From contig CAZOOF010000030.1 in assembly GCA_964581365.1 (NCBI GenBank), positions 1-27,179 on the forward strand: a stretch of 27,179 bases of DNA, in the 5' to 3' direction. The notes below the pieces were generated by a model that made no database searches, had not been told where the DNA came from, and saw only the letters and a program-made list of their open reading frames with translations. This DNA comes from JAITWN01 sp964581365 (GTDB lineage: Bacteria > Pseudomonadota > Gammaproteobacteria > SZUA-140). Shown here piece after piece: positions 6,932 through 14,329 of the stretch. Each line of letters begins with the position of its first letter. Position 1 is the stretch's first letter. The translations under genes were made by a program, and so were the position numbers.

Positions 6932-8605
6932 ATGGCACAGTACATCTTCACGATGAACCGGGTCGGCAAGGTCGTGCCGCCCAAGCGCGAGATTCTCAAG
7001 GACATCTCGCTGTCCTTCTTCCCCGGCGCCAAGATCGGCGTACTCGGCCTCAACGGTTCGGGAAAATCGACGCTGCTGCGCATCATGGCCGGCGTCGACA
7101 AGGACTATCTCGGCGAAGCCCGGCCGCAGCCAGGCATCCGCATCGGCTACCTGTCGCAGGAGCCGGAACTCGACCCCAGCAAGGACGTGCGCGGCAACGT
7201 CGAGGAAGGCGTCAAGGAGACCAAGGCGCTGCTCGATCGCTTCAATGAAGTGAGCATGAAGTTCGCTGAGCCGCTGGACGACGACGAAATGAATGCCCTG
7301 CTGGAAGAGCAGGCGCGTCTGCAGGACGCGATCGATGCGGCGGGCGGCTGGGAACTGGACCGCAAGCTGGAGATCGCAGCCAATGCGCTGCGGCTGCCGC
7401 CCTGGGATGCCGACGTCACCAAGCTGTCCGGCGGCGAGCGCCGCCGCGTCGCGCTGTGCCGTCTGCTGCTGTCGGCGCCCGATATGCTGCTGCTCGACGA
7501 ACCCACCAACCATCTCGATGCCGAATCGGTCGCCTGGCTCGAGCGCTATCTGCACGATTTCCCCGGCACAGTGGTGGCCGTCACCCATGACCGCTACTTC
7601 CTCGATAACGTCGCCGGCTGGATTCTCGAGCTCGATCGCGGCCATGGCATACCGTGGGAAGGCAACTATTCTTCCTGGCTCGAGCAGAAGGAAAAGCGGC
7701 TCGAACAGGAGGAGCGCCAGGAGAATGCCCGCCAGCGCGCGATGAAGGCGGAACTGGAATGGGTGCGCAGCAACCCGAAGGGCCGTCACGCCAAGAGCAA
7801 GTCGCGTCTCGCCCGCTTCGAGGAGCTGTCGTCCCAGGAATTCCAGCAGCGCAATGAAACCCGGGAGATCTACATTCCGCCCGGTCCGCGACTCGGAGAT
7901 AAGGTCATCGAAGTGCGCGATCTGCGCAAGGCGTTCAGTGATCGCCTGCTGATCGACGGGCTGAGCTTCAGCCTGCCGCCTGGAGGCATCGTCGGCGTCA
8001 TCGGCCCCAACGGCGCCGGCAAGTCGACTCTGTTTCGCATGCTGGCGGGCGCGGAGCAGCCCGACGCAGGAGACATCGAGGTCGGCGAGACCGTTCAGCT
8101 GGCCATGGTCGACCAGACGCGCGATGCGCTCGACGACTCCAAGACGGGGTGGGAGGAAATCTCCGACGGACAGGACATCATCGTCGTCGGGAAGTACGAG
8201 ACTCCCTCACGCTCGTATGTGGGACGGTTCAATTTCAAGGGCAGCGACCAGCAGAAGCGAATCGGCGATCTTTCCGGCGGCGAGCGCAACCGCGTGCATC
8301 TGGCCAAGCTGCTGCGCAGCGGCGGGAACGTGCTATTGCTGGACGAACCCACCAACGATCTCGACGTGGAGACGCTGCGGGCACTCGAAGAAGCGCTGCT
8401 GGCCTTCCCGGGATGCGCGGTGGTGATCTCGCATGACCGCTGGTTCCTCGATCGTATCGCCACCCACATCCTTGCTTTCGAAGGCGACAGCCACGTGGAG
8501 TGGTTCCAGGGGAATTACGCGGATTACGAAGCCGACCGGCGCCGGCGCCTCGGTACCGATGCCGATGTTCCCCAGCGCATCAAGTACCGCAGACTGGAGC
8601 ACTGA
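6932..8605 (+). CDS. ettA: Energy-dependent translational throttle protein EttA (ABC-F ATPase)
   Basis: ABC-F protein that binds the ribosomal E site and gates the first elongation steps according to ATP/ADP level. The 557-residue protein has two ABC cassettes with no membrane domain: Walker A motifs GLNGSGKST (39-47) and GPNGAGKST (358-366), signatures LSGGERRRV (about 165-173) and LSGGERNRV (about 447-455), Walker B LLLDEPTNHLD and LLLDEPTNDLD. Between the cassettes is the charged linker with the WEGNYSSWLEQKEKRLEQEE segment. The start MAQYIFTMNRVGKVVPPK is colinear with E. coli EttA. AAGGA lies about 14 nt before the ATG, a little far. It converges with rimI downstream; the 57-bp gap is GC-rich without an evident U tract. 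Confidence 0.97.
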   Translation: MAQYIFTMNRVGKVVPPKREILKDISLSFFPGAKIGVLGLNGSGKSTLLRIMAGVDKDYLGEARPQPGIRIGYLSQEPELDPSKDVRGNVEEGVKETKALLDRFNEVSMKFAEPLDDDEMNALLEEQARLQDAIDAAGGWELDRKLEIAANALRLPPWDADVTKLSGGERRRVALCRLLLSAPDMLLLDEPTNHLDAESVAWLERYLHDFPGTVVAVTHDRYFLDNVAGWILELDRGHGIPWEGNYSSWLEQKEKRLEQEERQENARQRAMKAELEWVRSNPKGRHAKSKSRLARFEELSSQEFQQRNETREIYIPPGPRLGDKVIEVRDLRKAFSDRLLIDGLSFSLPPGGIVGVIGPNGAGKSTLFRMLAGAEQPDAGDIEVGETVQLAMVDQTRDALDDSKTGWEEISDGQDIIVVGKYETPSRSYVGRFNFKGSDQQKRIGDLSGGERNRVHLAKLLRSGGNVLLLDEPTNDLDVETLRALEEALLAFPGCAVVISHDRWFLDRIATHILAFEGDSHVEWFQGNYADYEADRRRRLGTDADVPQRIKYRRLEH

Positions 8606-8662
8606 CACCGGGGAGGCGCCGCGCCCGGCACGGTGGCGCGCAGCGGAATCCGGGTGCGTGCA

Positions 8663-9196
8663 TCAGCCCGTCACAGCGCTGTCCGGCTGTCCTGATGGGT
8701 CGGTAAGCGGCAGCGTGAGGACGATGGCGTCCTCACGCCCGATCCGGTCCGGATAATAGCCGCGCCGTATGCCGATCTCGATGAAGCCGATGCTTTCATA
8801 CAGCGCCTGCGCGATCAGATTGGAAACGCGAACCTCGAGCAGCATGCGCTCGGCACCGAGCTCGCGGGCGCGGGCAATGAAATGCTCCAGCAACCGGCGG
8901 CCATACCCCTTCCCCTGTCGCTCCAGATCGATACACAGATTGAGCAGATGCGCTTCCTGGGCAGCGACAACCATGACGCCGTAACCGAGCACCTCTGTGC
9001 CGCGGGTCAGCAGCACGCAGTAATAACCGGCGCGGATACAATCGCGAAAGATCCCTTCGCTCCAGGGAAAATCGTACGAGCGCCGCTCGATACCGATCAC
9101 CGTGGGCAGATCATCCAGGGTCATGACGGAAAAACCGAGCGAGACCTCCTCCGCCTTGCCCCGCACACCCGTGATCTCGTCGCCTCTGGCCACCAT
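8663..9196 (-). CDS. rimI: Ribosomal protein bS18 alanine N-acetyltransferase RimI
   Basis: GNAT acetyltransferase that acetylates the N-terminal alanine of ribosomal protein S18. Of about 177 residues, the core matches RimI: DFPWSEGIF near the N-terminus, LLNLCIDLERQGKGYGRRLLEHF covering the acetyl-CoA pyrophosphate loop (Q/R-x-x-G-x-G/A type, here RQGKGYG), LEVRVSNLIAQALYESIGF, and the YYPDRIGREDAI C-terminal motif. The start is uncertain: GTG at 9199 and ATG at 9196 are adjacent, and a GGAGGAGG string lies inside the coding sequence about 20 nt before a later ATG; the latter would remove the first beta strand, so the upstream ATG is preferred. It follows a uracil-DNA glycosylase gene by about 50 bp. 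Confidence 0.88.
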   Translation of the reverse strand: MVARGDEITGVRGKAEEVSLGFSVMTLDDLPTVIGIERRSYDFPWSEGIFRDCIRAGYYCVLLTRGTEVLGYGVMVVAAQEAHLLNLCIDLERQGKGYGRRLLEHFIARARELGAERMLLEVRVSNLIAQALYESIGFIEIGIRRGYYPDRIGREDAIVLTLPLTDPSGQPDSAVTG

Positions 9197-9246
9197 CACC
9201 CTAAGCTACACCGGAATCGGAACGGGGACCATGATCGATGCAGACC

Positions 9247-9969
9247 TCACCGGCCGGACTGACGCAGCAGGCTGGCGGCTAGCAGCAGATCCTCCCAGGC
9301 CTTGCGCTTGTCTCCCGGCGTGCGCAGCAGGTAAGACGGATGATAGGTAACGACGAGAGGCGTCGCAGCATGCTGGTGCACGCGTCCGCGCAGCGAGCCG
9401 ACACGCTGGTCGGTTCCAAGCAGATGTTGGGCGGCGATGCGCCCGACGGCAAGGATGACCCGGGGCCGCACCAGTGCAACTTGCCGGCGCAGGAAACCCT
9501 CGCAGGCCGCGACCTCCTCGGGCAAGGGATCACGATTGCCCGGTGGACGGGACTTGAGGATGTTGGCGATGTATACGGCTTCACGCGGCAGGCCGATCGC
9601 CGCCAGCATCTCGTTCAACAGCTGACCGGCTCGCCCGACGAAGGGAAGCCCCTGGCGATCCTCATCGGCGCCCGGCGCTTCGCCAATCACCATCAGCCCG
9701 GCATGGCGACTGCCAGTGCCGAACACCGCCCGGCTGCGGCTCTGATGCAGGGCGCAGCGCGTGCATGTACGCACTTCTTCCTCGAGAGCCGCCCACTCGG
9801 CTTCGTCGCCGGCCTCCGACGCCGTGGTGGTGGACGGGTCATCGACGCCGGGAAGGGCGGGCTCGGCATGCTCATTGACGAACGCCGCCCGGGCCGGCCC
9901 CGGCCCATTGCGATCGGCCCATGCCTGTATGCCCATCGCCCGCAGGTAGCGCAGCGCCAGCGGATCCAT
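9247..9969 (-). CDS. Uracil-DNA glycosylase, family 4-like (Fe-S type)
   Basis: Removes uracil from DNA to start base-excision repair. The 240-residue protein has a variable N-terminal segment (1-60), then motif A GEAPGADED (96-104) with GLPFVGRAGQLLN, and motif B HPSYLLR (210-216), all typical of family 4. Family-4 enzymes hold a 4Fe-4S cluster with four cysteines. Here Cys69, Cys72 and Cys156 are in place, but the third ligand position, usually in KCRPPxNR, is Ser140 (LKSRPPGNR, codon TCC). The cluster may therefore have an alternative ligand or be absent. Neighbouring rimI is a common context. Functional assignment is good; cluster status is open. Confidence 0.88.
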   Translation of the reverse strand: MDPLALRYLRAMGIQAWADRNGPGPARAAFVNEHAEPALPGVDDPSTTTASEAGDEAEWAALEEEVRTCTRCALHQSRSRAVFGTGSRHAGLMVIGEAPGADEDRQGLPFVGRAGQLLNEMLAAIGLPREAVYIANILKSRPPGNRDPLPEEVAACEGFLRRQVALVRPRVILAVGRIAAQHLLGTDQRVGSLRGRVHQHAATPLVVTYHPSYLLRTPGDKRKAWEDLLLAASLLRQSGR

Positions 9970-10029
9970 CAGCAGCGGCTCACCACCACGAGACAGGACC
10001 GTCGATTCGTCGAACGACCGCTCACTCGC

Positions 10030-11568
10030 TCAGACCTGCGGATGCATCCGGCGCGCAGGCTCCATCATCCGGTTCAGCGCATTGATGTAAGCCCTGGCTG
10101 AAGCGACGATGATGTCGGTGTCTGCGCCCTGGCCATTGACTATCCGGCCACCGCGCTCGAGACGAACAGCCACTTCGCCCTGCGCATCGGTGCCACCGGT
10201 GATGTTGCTCACCGAGTACAGCTGCAGCTGGGTCCCGCTCTGCACGATGGACTCGACCGCCTTGAAGCAGGCATCGACAGGACCGCCGCCTTCCGCTTCC
10301 GCCCGGTGTTCCTCGCCATCCACTTCGAGCACCACCTCCGCCTTGGGCAACTCGCCGGTCTCGGAGCACACGCGCAGCCACAGAAGACGGATCCGCTCGC
10401 TGTCGCTCACTGCCGTGTCGGAAACGAGCGCATGCAGATCCTCGTCGTAGATCTCCTGCTTTCTGTCGGCCAGCTCCTTGAAGCGCGCAAACGCCGCATT
10501 GAGCGCCTCCTCGCTGTCGAGATGGATGCCGAGCTCATTCAGGCGCGCGCGGAAGGCATTGCGTCCGGACAGCTTGCCGAGCGTCAGTTTGTTGGTGCTC
10601 CAGCCGACATCCTCGGCGCGCATGATTTCGTAGGTCTCGCGGCTCTTCAGCACACCGTCCTGATGGATACCGGACTCGTGCGAAAAGGCATTGGCGCCGA
10701 CCACCGCCTTGTTGGGTTGCACCGGATAACCGGTGATCTGGCTCACCAGCCTGGAGGTCGGCACGATCTGCGTGGTGTCGATGCGCGTGTCGCAGGTGAA
10801 TACGTCGCGCCGCACCTTGACCGCCATAACGATCTCTTCGAGGCTGGCATTGCCGGCGCGCTCACCGAGACCGTTGATCGTGCATTCGACCTGGCGCACG
10901 CCCGCCAGCACCGCCGAGAGCGAATTGGCGACCGCCATGCCCAGATCGTTGTGACAGTGCGTTGACCACACCACTTTGTCGGCATCGGGCACGTGCTCGA
11001 TCAGCTGGCGAATGCGGTCTCCCCACAGGCCGGGAAGGCTGTAACCAACCGTGTCCGGAACGTTGATGGTGCGCGCTCCGGCCTTGATCACGGCATCGAA
11101 GACGCGACAGAGAAAATCGAAGTCAGAGCGTACCGCGTCCTCGGCGGAGAACTCGACGTCGTCGGTATACTGGCGCGCGCGCTTTACCGCGGCGACCGCC
11201 CGCTCCAGCACCTGATCAGGAGTCATGCGCAGCTTGTGCTGCATGTGGATCGGCGAAGTGGCGATGAACGTGTGGATACGCCCCGACGCCGCCCCCTTGA
11301 GGGCCTCACCAGCCTTGTCGATGTCATTATCTAGCGCGCGCGACAAACCGCAAACCGTGCTGTCGCGCACAGCTTCGGCAACCGCCTTGACCGCCTCGAA
11401 ATCTCCGGGGCTGGCGGCCGGGAAGCCGGCCTCGATCACATCCACGCGCATGCGCTCGAGCGCCTTGGCGATGCGCAGCTTCTCCTCGCGGGTCATCGAT
11501 GCGCCGGGACTCTGCTCGCCGTCGCGCATCGTGGTATCGAAAATGATGAGTCTGTCTTTGCCGCTCAT
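10030..11568 (-). CDS. leuA: 2-isopropylmalate synthase
   Basis: Condenses acetyl-CoA with 2-oxoisovalerate, the first committed step of leucine synthesis. The 512-residue protein has the TIM-barrel catalytic domain with RDGEQSPGAS near the N-terminus, the metal-binding HCHNDLGMA segment, NGLGERAGNA and SHESGIHQDGVLK, followed by the C-terminal allosteric LeuA dimer domain for leucine feedback. An ATG six codons upstream (11586) exists, but AGGAG stands 6 nt before the ATG at 11568 and lies inside the longer version, so 11568 is chosen. No leuBCD follows; a UDG gene lies 60 bp downstream. Upstream is a dedicated promoter, a leucine-rich leader ORF and a terminator-like hairpin (11597-11883), which suggests leucine-dependent attenuation. 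Confidence 0.96.
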   Translation of the reverse strand: MSGKDRLIIFDTTMRDGEQSPGASMTREEKLRIAKALERMRVDVIEAGFPAASPGDFEAVKAVAEAVRDSTVCGLSRALDNDIDKAGEALKGAASGRIHTFIATSPIHMQHKLRMTPDQVLERAVAAVKRARQYTDDVEFSAEDAVRSDFDFLCRVFDAVIKAGARTINVPDTVGYSLPGLWGDRIRQLIEHVPDADKVVWSTHCHNDLGMAVANSLSAVLAGVRQVECTINGLGERAGNASLEEIVMAVKVRRDVFTCDTRIDTTQIVPTSRLVSQITGYPVQPNKAVVGANAFSHESGIHQDGVLKSRETYEIMRAEDVGWSTNKLTLGKLSGRNAFRARLNELGIHLDSEEALNAAFARFKELADRKQEIYDEDLHALVSDTAVSDSERIRLLWLRVCSETGELPKAEVVLEVDGEEHRAEAEGGGPVDACFKAVESIVQSGTQLQLYSVSNITGGTDAQGEVAVRLERGGRIVNGQGADTDIIVASARAYINALNRMMEPARRMHPQV

Positions 11569-11594
11569 GTTGTGCTCCTGTGCCATGCCAGTTT

Positions 11595-11628
11595 AAACCG
11601 GAACCGAGGCTGCGAATACGATTCCGGT
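11595..11628 (-). terminator. Terminator-like hairpin just upstream of leuA (candidate attenuator)
   Basis: On the minus strand ACCGGAATCG and CGGTTCCGGT can form a 10-bp stem with one G-U pair around a 12-nt loop, followed by TTAAAC. The U tract is short (three U including the stem end), so termination would be weak or factor-assisted. It ends 27 nt before the leuA start codon. TTCCGG at 11670-11675 could pair alternatively with the 5' arm, giving an antiterminator. Confidence 0.45.
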
Positions 11629-11736
11629 ACAGTCCGACCAGCGGCACGAAATCGGTAATCGACATTATGCCGGAAAGACGTCACCCCGGCTCGGGGGGGT
11701 CGGACTCGGGTACTGCAGCGGTAATCGAAGAGTGTG

Positions 11737-11847
11737 TCAGCTGCCCCGGCAGGGCAGCAGCAGGCGCAGCACGGACAGCGCGCGCTCACCGACGGACGGA
11801 AGAGCAGTCAGCGGCTGGAACCGGGTGATGCGGGCAGTGAAGTTCAT
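11737..11847 (-). CDS. Putative leucine-rich leader peptide of leuA (apparently leaderless mRNA)
   Basis: A 36-codon ORF beginning MNFTARITRF and ending in the segment ALSVLRLLLPCRGS before TGA. Seven of 36 residues are leucine; codons 24, 27 and 29-31 are all CTG, clustered right before the stop, as in ribosome-mediated attenuation leaders. The last codons form a hairpin GCTGCCC/GGGCAGC (11740-11758), so a ribosome stalled on the Leu triplet would mask it. The ATG lies 8 bases after the -10 box at 11855-11860, so the transcript probably starts on or one base before the A of the ATG and has no ribosome-binding site. It matches no known LeuL sequence I recall. Function is inferred from position, codon content and RNA structure. 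Confidence 0.6.
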   Translation of the reverse strand: MNFTARITRFQPLTALPSVGERALSVLRLLLPCRGS

Positions 11848-11854
11848 GCAGGGG

Positions 11855-11883
11855 AATATAGGGGAAAAAACACGCCTTGCCAA
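11855..11883 (-). promoter_or_regulatory. Sigma-70 promoter of the leuA leader transcript
   Basis: The minus strand shows TTGGCA (11878-11883), a 17-bp spacer with a T6 run, and TATATT (11855-11860): 5 of 6 matches in each box. The predicted start is 11847-11848, coinciding with the leader ATG. It sits 20 bp downstream of the pssA stop codon and uncouples leuA from the ilv-pssA genes. Confidence 0.75.
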
Positions 11884-11902
11884 CTCCGCGCCAGCACGGC
11901 AC

Positions 11903-12682
11903 TCAGTCGCCGTCGCCTTCGGCCGGGGGATGCTCGCGCACGACCGCGCGTTCACGGCGATGGCGATGCAGGTGCAGCAGGGTCAGGACCAGGCCCGATG
12001 AGGCGTAGATCACCGCCAGACCGAACAGCACGATCGGTGGATCGACCGACACCAGGACGAAGATCAGCACCACGGCGAGTACCGCGACGAACGGGACCCG
12101 GCCGCGCAGGTCGAGGTTCTTGAAGCTGTGGTAACGGACATTGCTCACCATCAGCACCCCGGCCAGCACGGTGAGCGGGAAGGTGATCGCAGTCAGCTCG
12201 CTGCCGACCAGTTCGTAGCTGGCCCCGACCCAGACCATGCCGGCGACGAGCGCGGCCGCGGCCGGCGATGCCAGCCCCTGAAAATAACCGCGGTCCATGG
12301 TCGCAGCCTGAGTATTGAACCGCGCCAGACGCAGGGCTCCCGCGGCGGCATAGAGGAAGGCAGCCAACCAGCCGAACTTGCCGATGCTGCCCAGAGACCA
12401 CTCATACATCACCAGCGCCGGCGCCAAACCGAATGCGACCATGTCCGACAGGCTGTCGTACTGGACGCCGAAATCACTCTGGGTATTGGTCAGGCGGGCG
12501 ACGCGACCGTCGAGGCCGTCGAGAATCATCGCGACGAAGATGGCTGCCGCCGCGGCGGCGAACTCGTCGCGCGTGGCGGCGACGATGGCATAGAAACCGG
12601 CGAACAGCGCCGCCGTGGTGAACAGATTGGGCAGCAGATAGATACCGCGCCGCCGCTGCCTGGCTCCCTCGCTCTCGCTCAT
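11903..12682 (-). CDS. pssA: CDP-diacylglycerol--serine O-phosphatidyltransferase
   Basis: Membrane enzyme making phosphatidylserine from CDP-diacylglycerol and serine, the precursor of phosphatidylethanolamine. The 259-residue protein shows the CDP-alcohol phosphatidyltransferase signature DG-x2-AR-x8-G-x3-D-x3-D at residues 58-80 (Asp58, Gly59, Ala62, Arg63, Gly72, Asp76, Asp80), preceded by LPNLFTTAALFAGF and followed by several hydrophobic helices. It is the integral-membrane (subclass II, Bacillus/Pseudomonas-like) form, unlike the soluble PLD-type PssA of E. coli. It lies 85 bp downstream of ilvC, an arrangement I recall from Pseudomonas, but a very strong hairpin separates the two. The C-terminus is arginine/histidine-rich. 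Confidence 0.93.
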   Translation of the reverse strand: MSESEGARQRRRGIYLLPNLFTTAALFAGFYAIVAATRDEFAAAAAAIFVAMILDGLDGRVARLTNTQSDFGVQYDSLSDMVAFGLAPALVMYEWSLGSIGKFGWLAAFLYAAAGALRLARFNTQAATMDRGYFQGLASPAAAALVAGMVWVGASYELVGSELTAITFPLTVLAGVLMVSNVRYHSFKNLDLRGRVPFVAVLAVVLIFVLVSVDPPIVLFGLAVIYASSGLVLTLLHLHRHRRERAVVREHPPAEGDGD

Positions 12683-12729
12683 CAGCCGTTGCGCAGGGTC
12701 GGAACGAGAATTTCGGAACGCAAACCGAG

Positions 12730-12761
12730 GCCGGGCGGTGTCCGCAGGACAGCCGCCCGGC
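12730..12761 (-). terminator. Very stable hairpin between ilvC and pssA
   Basis: Starting 6 nt after the ilvC stop, the minus strand reads GCCGGGCGG, a bulged C, TGTCC, loop TGC, GGACA, CCGCCCGGC: a 9-bp plus 5-bp stem with a single bulge. It is followed by CTCGGTTTGCG, with no real U tract. It could end part of the ilv transcript or protect the ilvC 3' end from exonucleases. Confidence 0.55.
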
Positions 12762-12767
12762 AGCCGG

Positions 12768-13784
12768 TCAGTTCCGCTCCTGATCGACGATCTTGTTGGC
12801 CTTGATCCATGGCATCATGTCGCGCAGACGCGCGCCCACCGCCTCGATCTGGTGCTCCCGGCCAATACGGCGCTTGGCCTTCAGCGTCGCCGCCCCGGCC
12901 TGATTCTCCAGGATGAACTCGCGCGCGAATTCGCCCGTCTGGATCTCCTTCAGGATACGCCGCATCTCGGCCCGGGTTTCGTCAGTGATGACGCGCGGGC
13001 CGCGCGTCAGATCGCCATACTCGGCCGTGTTCGAAATCGAGTAGCGCATATTGGCGATGCCACCCTCGTACATCAGGTCGACGATCAGCTTCAGTTCGTG
13101 CAGACACTCGAAATAGGCCATCTCGGGTGCATAGCCGGCTTCGACCAGGGTTTCGAAACCCGCCTGGACCAGCGCCGTCGCGCCGCCGCACAGAACGGCC
13201 TGCTCCCCGAACAGATCGGTTTCGGTCTCTTCACGGAAGGAGGTCTCGATGATGCCGGCGCGGCCGCCGCCATTGGCGCTGGCGTACGAAAGCGCGATGT
13301 CGCGGGCCCGGCCGCTCGCATCCTGATAAACCGCGATCAGGCTCGGGACCCCGCCGCCCTGGGTATAAGTCGAGCGCACCAGATGACCCGGCCCCTTGGG
13401 CGCGATCATGATCACGTCGAGATCCGCGCGCGGCTCGATCTGGCCGAAATGAATGTTGAAACCATGCGCGAAGGCGAGCGCGGCCCCCTGGCGGATCTTC
13501 GGCGCGATGACATCGCGATAAAGCGCGGCCTGATGCTCGTCGGGCACCAGCACCATCACCACGTCCGCTCCCTCGACCGCCTGCTCCACGGGCAGAACCG
13601 TCAGGCCAGCCTTCTTCGCCTTGGCTTCAGAGCCGGAACCAGGCCGCAGACCGACGACGACATCGACGCCGGAATCGCGGAGGTTGTTGGCATGAGCATG
13701 TCCCTGGGAGCCATAGCCCAGGATGGCGACCCGCTTGCCGCGGATGATCGAAATATCGGCATCTTTGTCGTAATAGACGTTCAT
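12768..13784 (-). CDS. ilvC: Ketol-acid reductoisomerase (class I, NADP-dependent)
   Basis: Converts 2-acetolactate and 2-aceto-2-hydroxybutyrate to the dihydroxy acids of valine/leucine and isoleucine synthesis, with Mg2+ and NADPH. The 338-residue protein begins MNVYYDKDADISII, has the Rossmann loop GYGSQGHAHANNLRDSG, and the AFAHGFNIHFGQI and SETDLFGEQ-type metal-binding segment (here TETDLFGEQAVLCGG). The short class I length fits. A longer frame to 13943 runs back into the ilvH gene; the ATG at 13784, with AGGGGA about 11 nt before it, gives the conserved N-terminus. It lies 49 bp after ilvH, completing ilvI-ilvH-ilvC. Confidence 0.96.
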   Translation of the reverse strand: MNVYYDKDADISIIRGKRVAILGYGSQGHAHANNLRDSGVDVVVGLRPGSGSEAKAKKAGLTVLPVEQAVEGADVVMVLVPDEHQAALYRDVIAPKIRQGAALAFAHGFNIHFGQIEPRADLDVIMIAPKGPGHLVRSTYTQGGGVPSLIAVYQDASGRARDIALSYASANGGGRAGIIETSFREETETDLFGEQAVLCGGATALVQAGFETLVEAGYAPEMAYFECLHELKLIVDLMYEGGIANMRYSISNTAEYGDLTRGPRVITDETRAEMRRILKEIQTGEFAREFILENQAGAATLKAKRRIGREHQIEAVGARLRDMMPWIKANKIVDQERN

Positions 13785-13833
13785 GTTGCGAAAATCCCCT
13801 GCTGGAAGCTGCTTGATTACGGACTGAAAGGGC

Positions 13834-14325
13834 TCAGAGAGCGAGACTCTTCTCGCCGCGCGCGATTCCGGACACCCCCGAACGCACGGTCTCGAGGATG
13901 GGGATGTCGCCAAGCGCGGCGATGAAGGCGTCCAGCTTGTCACTGGTGCCGGTCAGCTCGATGGTATAAGTCTTGCCCGTGACGTCGATGATGCGTCCCC
14001 GGAAGATATTGGTGAGACGCATGATCTCATCGCGACCCGAACCGATCGCACCGAGCTTGATGAGCATCATCTCGCGCTCGATGTGGGAACCTTCGGTGAG
14101 ATCGAGAAGGCGGATGACATCGATCAGCTTGTTCAGCTGCTTGACGATCTGCTCGATGATCTCGTCCGATCCCCGGGTCACCAGAGTCATGCGTGAGATC
14201 GACGGATCCTCGGTCGGAGCGACGGTCAGCGATTCGATATTGTAGCCGCGGGCGGAGAACAGCCCGGCGACGCGCGACAGCGCGCCGGCCTCGTTCTCCA
14301 TCAGTATGGAAATGATGTGACGCAT
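13834..14325 (-). CDS. ilvH: Acetolactate synthase small (regulatory) subunit
   Basis: Regulatory subunit of acetohydroxyacid synthase; it binds valine through ACT domains and activates the large subunit. The 163-residue protein starts MRHIISILMENEAGALSRVAGLFSARGYNIESL, the classic N-terminal ACT domain with the conserved Asn and Gly at the effector site, followed by the ALS_ss C-terminal domain. It begins 4 bp after the ilvI stop codon, so translation is probably coupled and subunits made in step. No separate promoter seen. Confidence 0.96.
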   Translation of the reverse strand: MRHIISILMENEAGALSRVAGLFSARGYNIESLTVAPTEDPSISRMTLVTRGSDEIIEQIVKQLNKLIDVIRLLDLTEGSHIEREMMLIKLGAIGSGRDEIMRLTNIFRGRIIDVTGKTYTIELTGTSDKLDAFIAALGDIPILETVRSGVSGIARGEKSLAL

Positions 14326-14329
14326 TGGC

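Noticed and set aside
11327..11665. 112-codon minus-strand ORF crossing the leuA start
   Set aside because: It reads into leuA in another frame, has no ribosome site, and covers the candidate terminator and leuA translation start; treated as a shadow.
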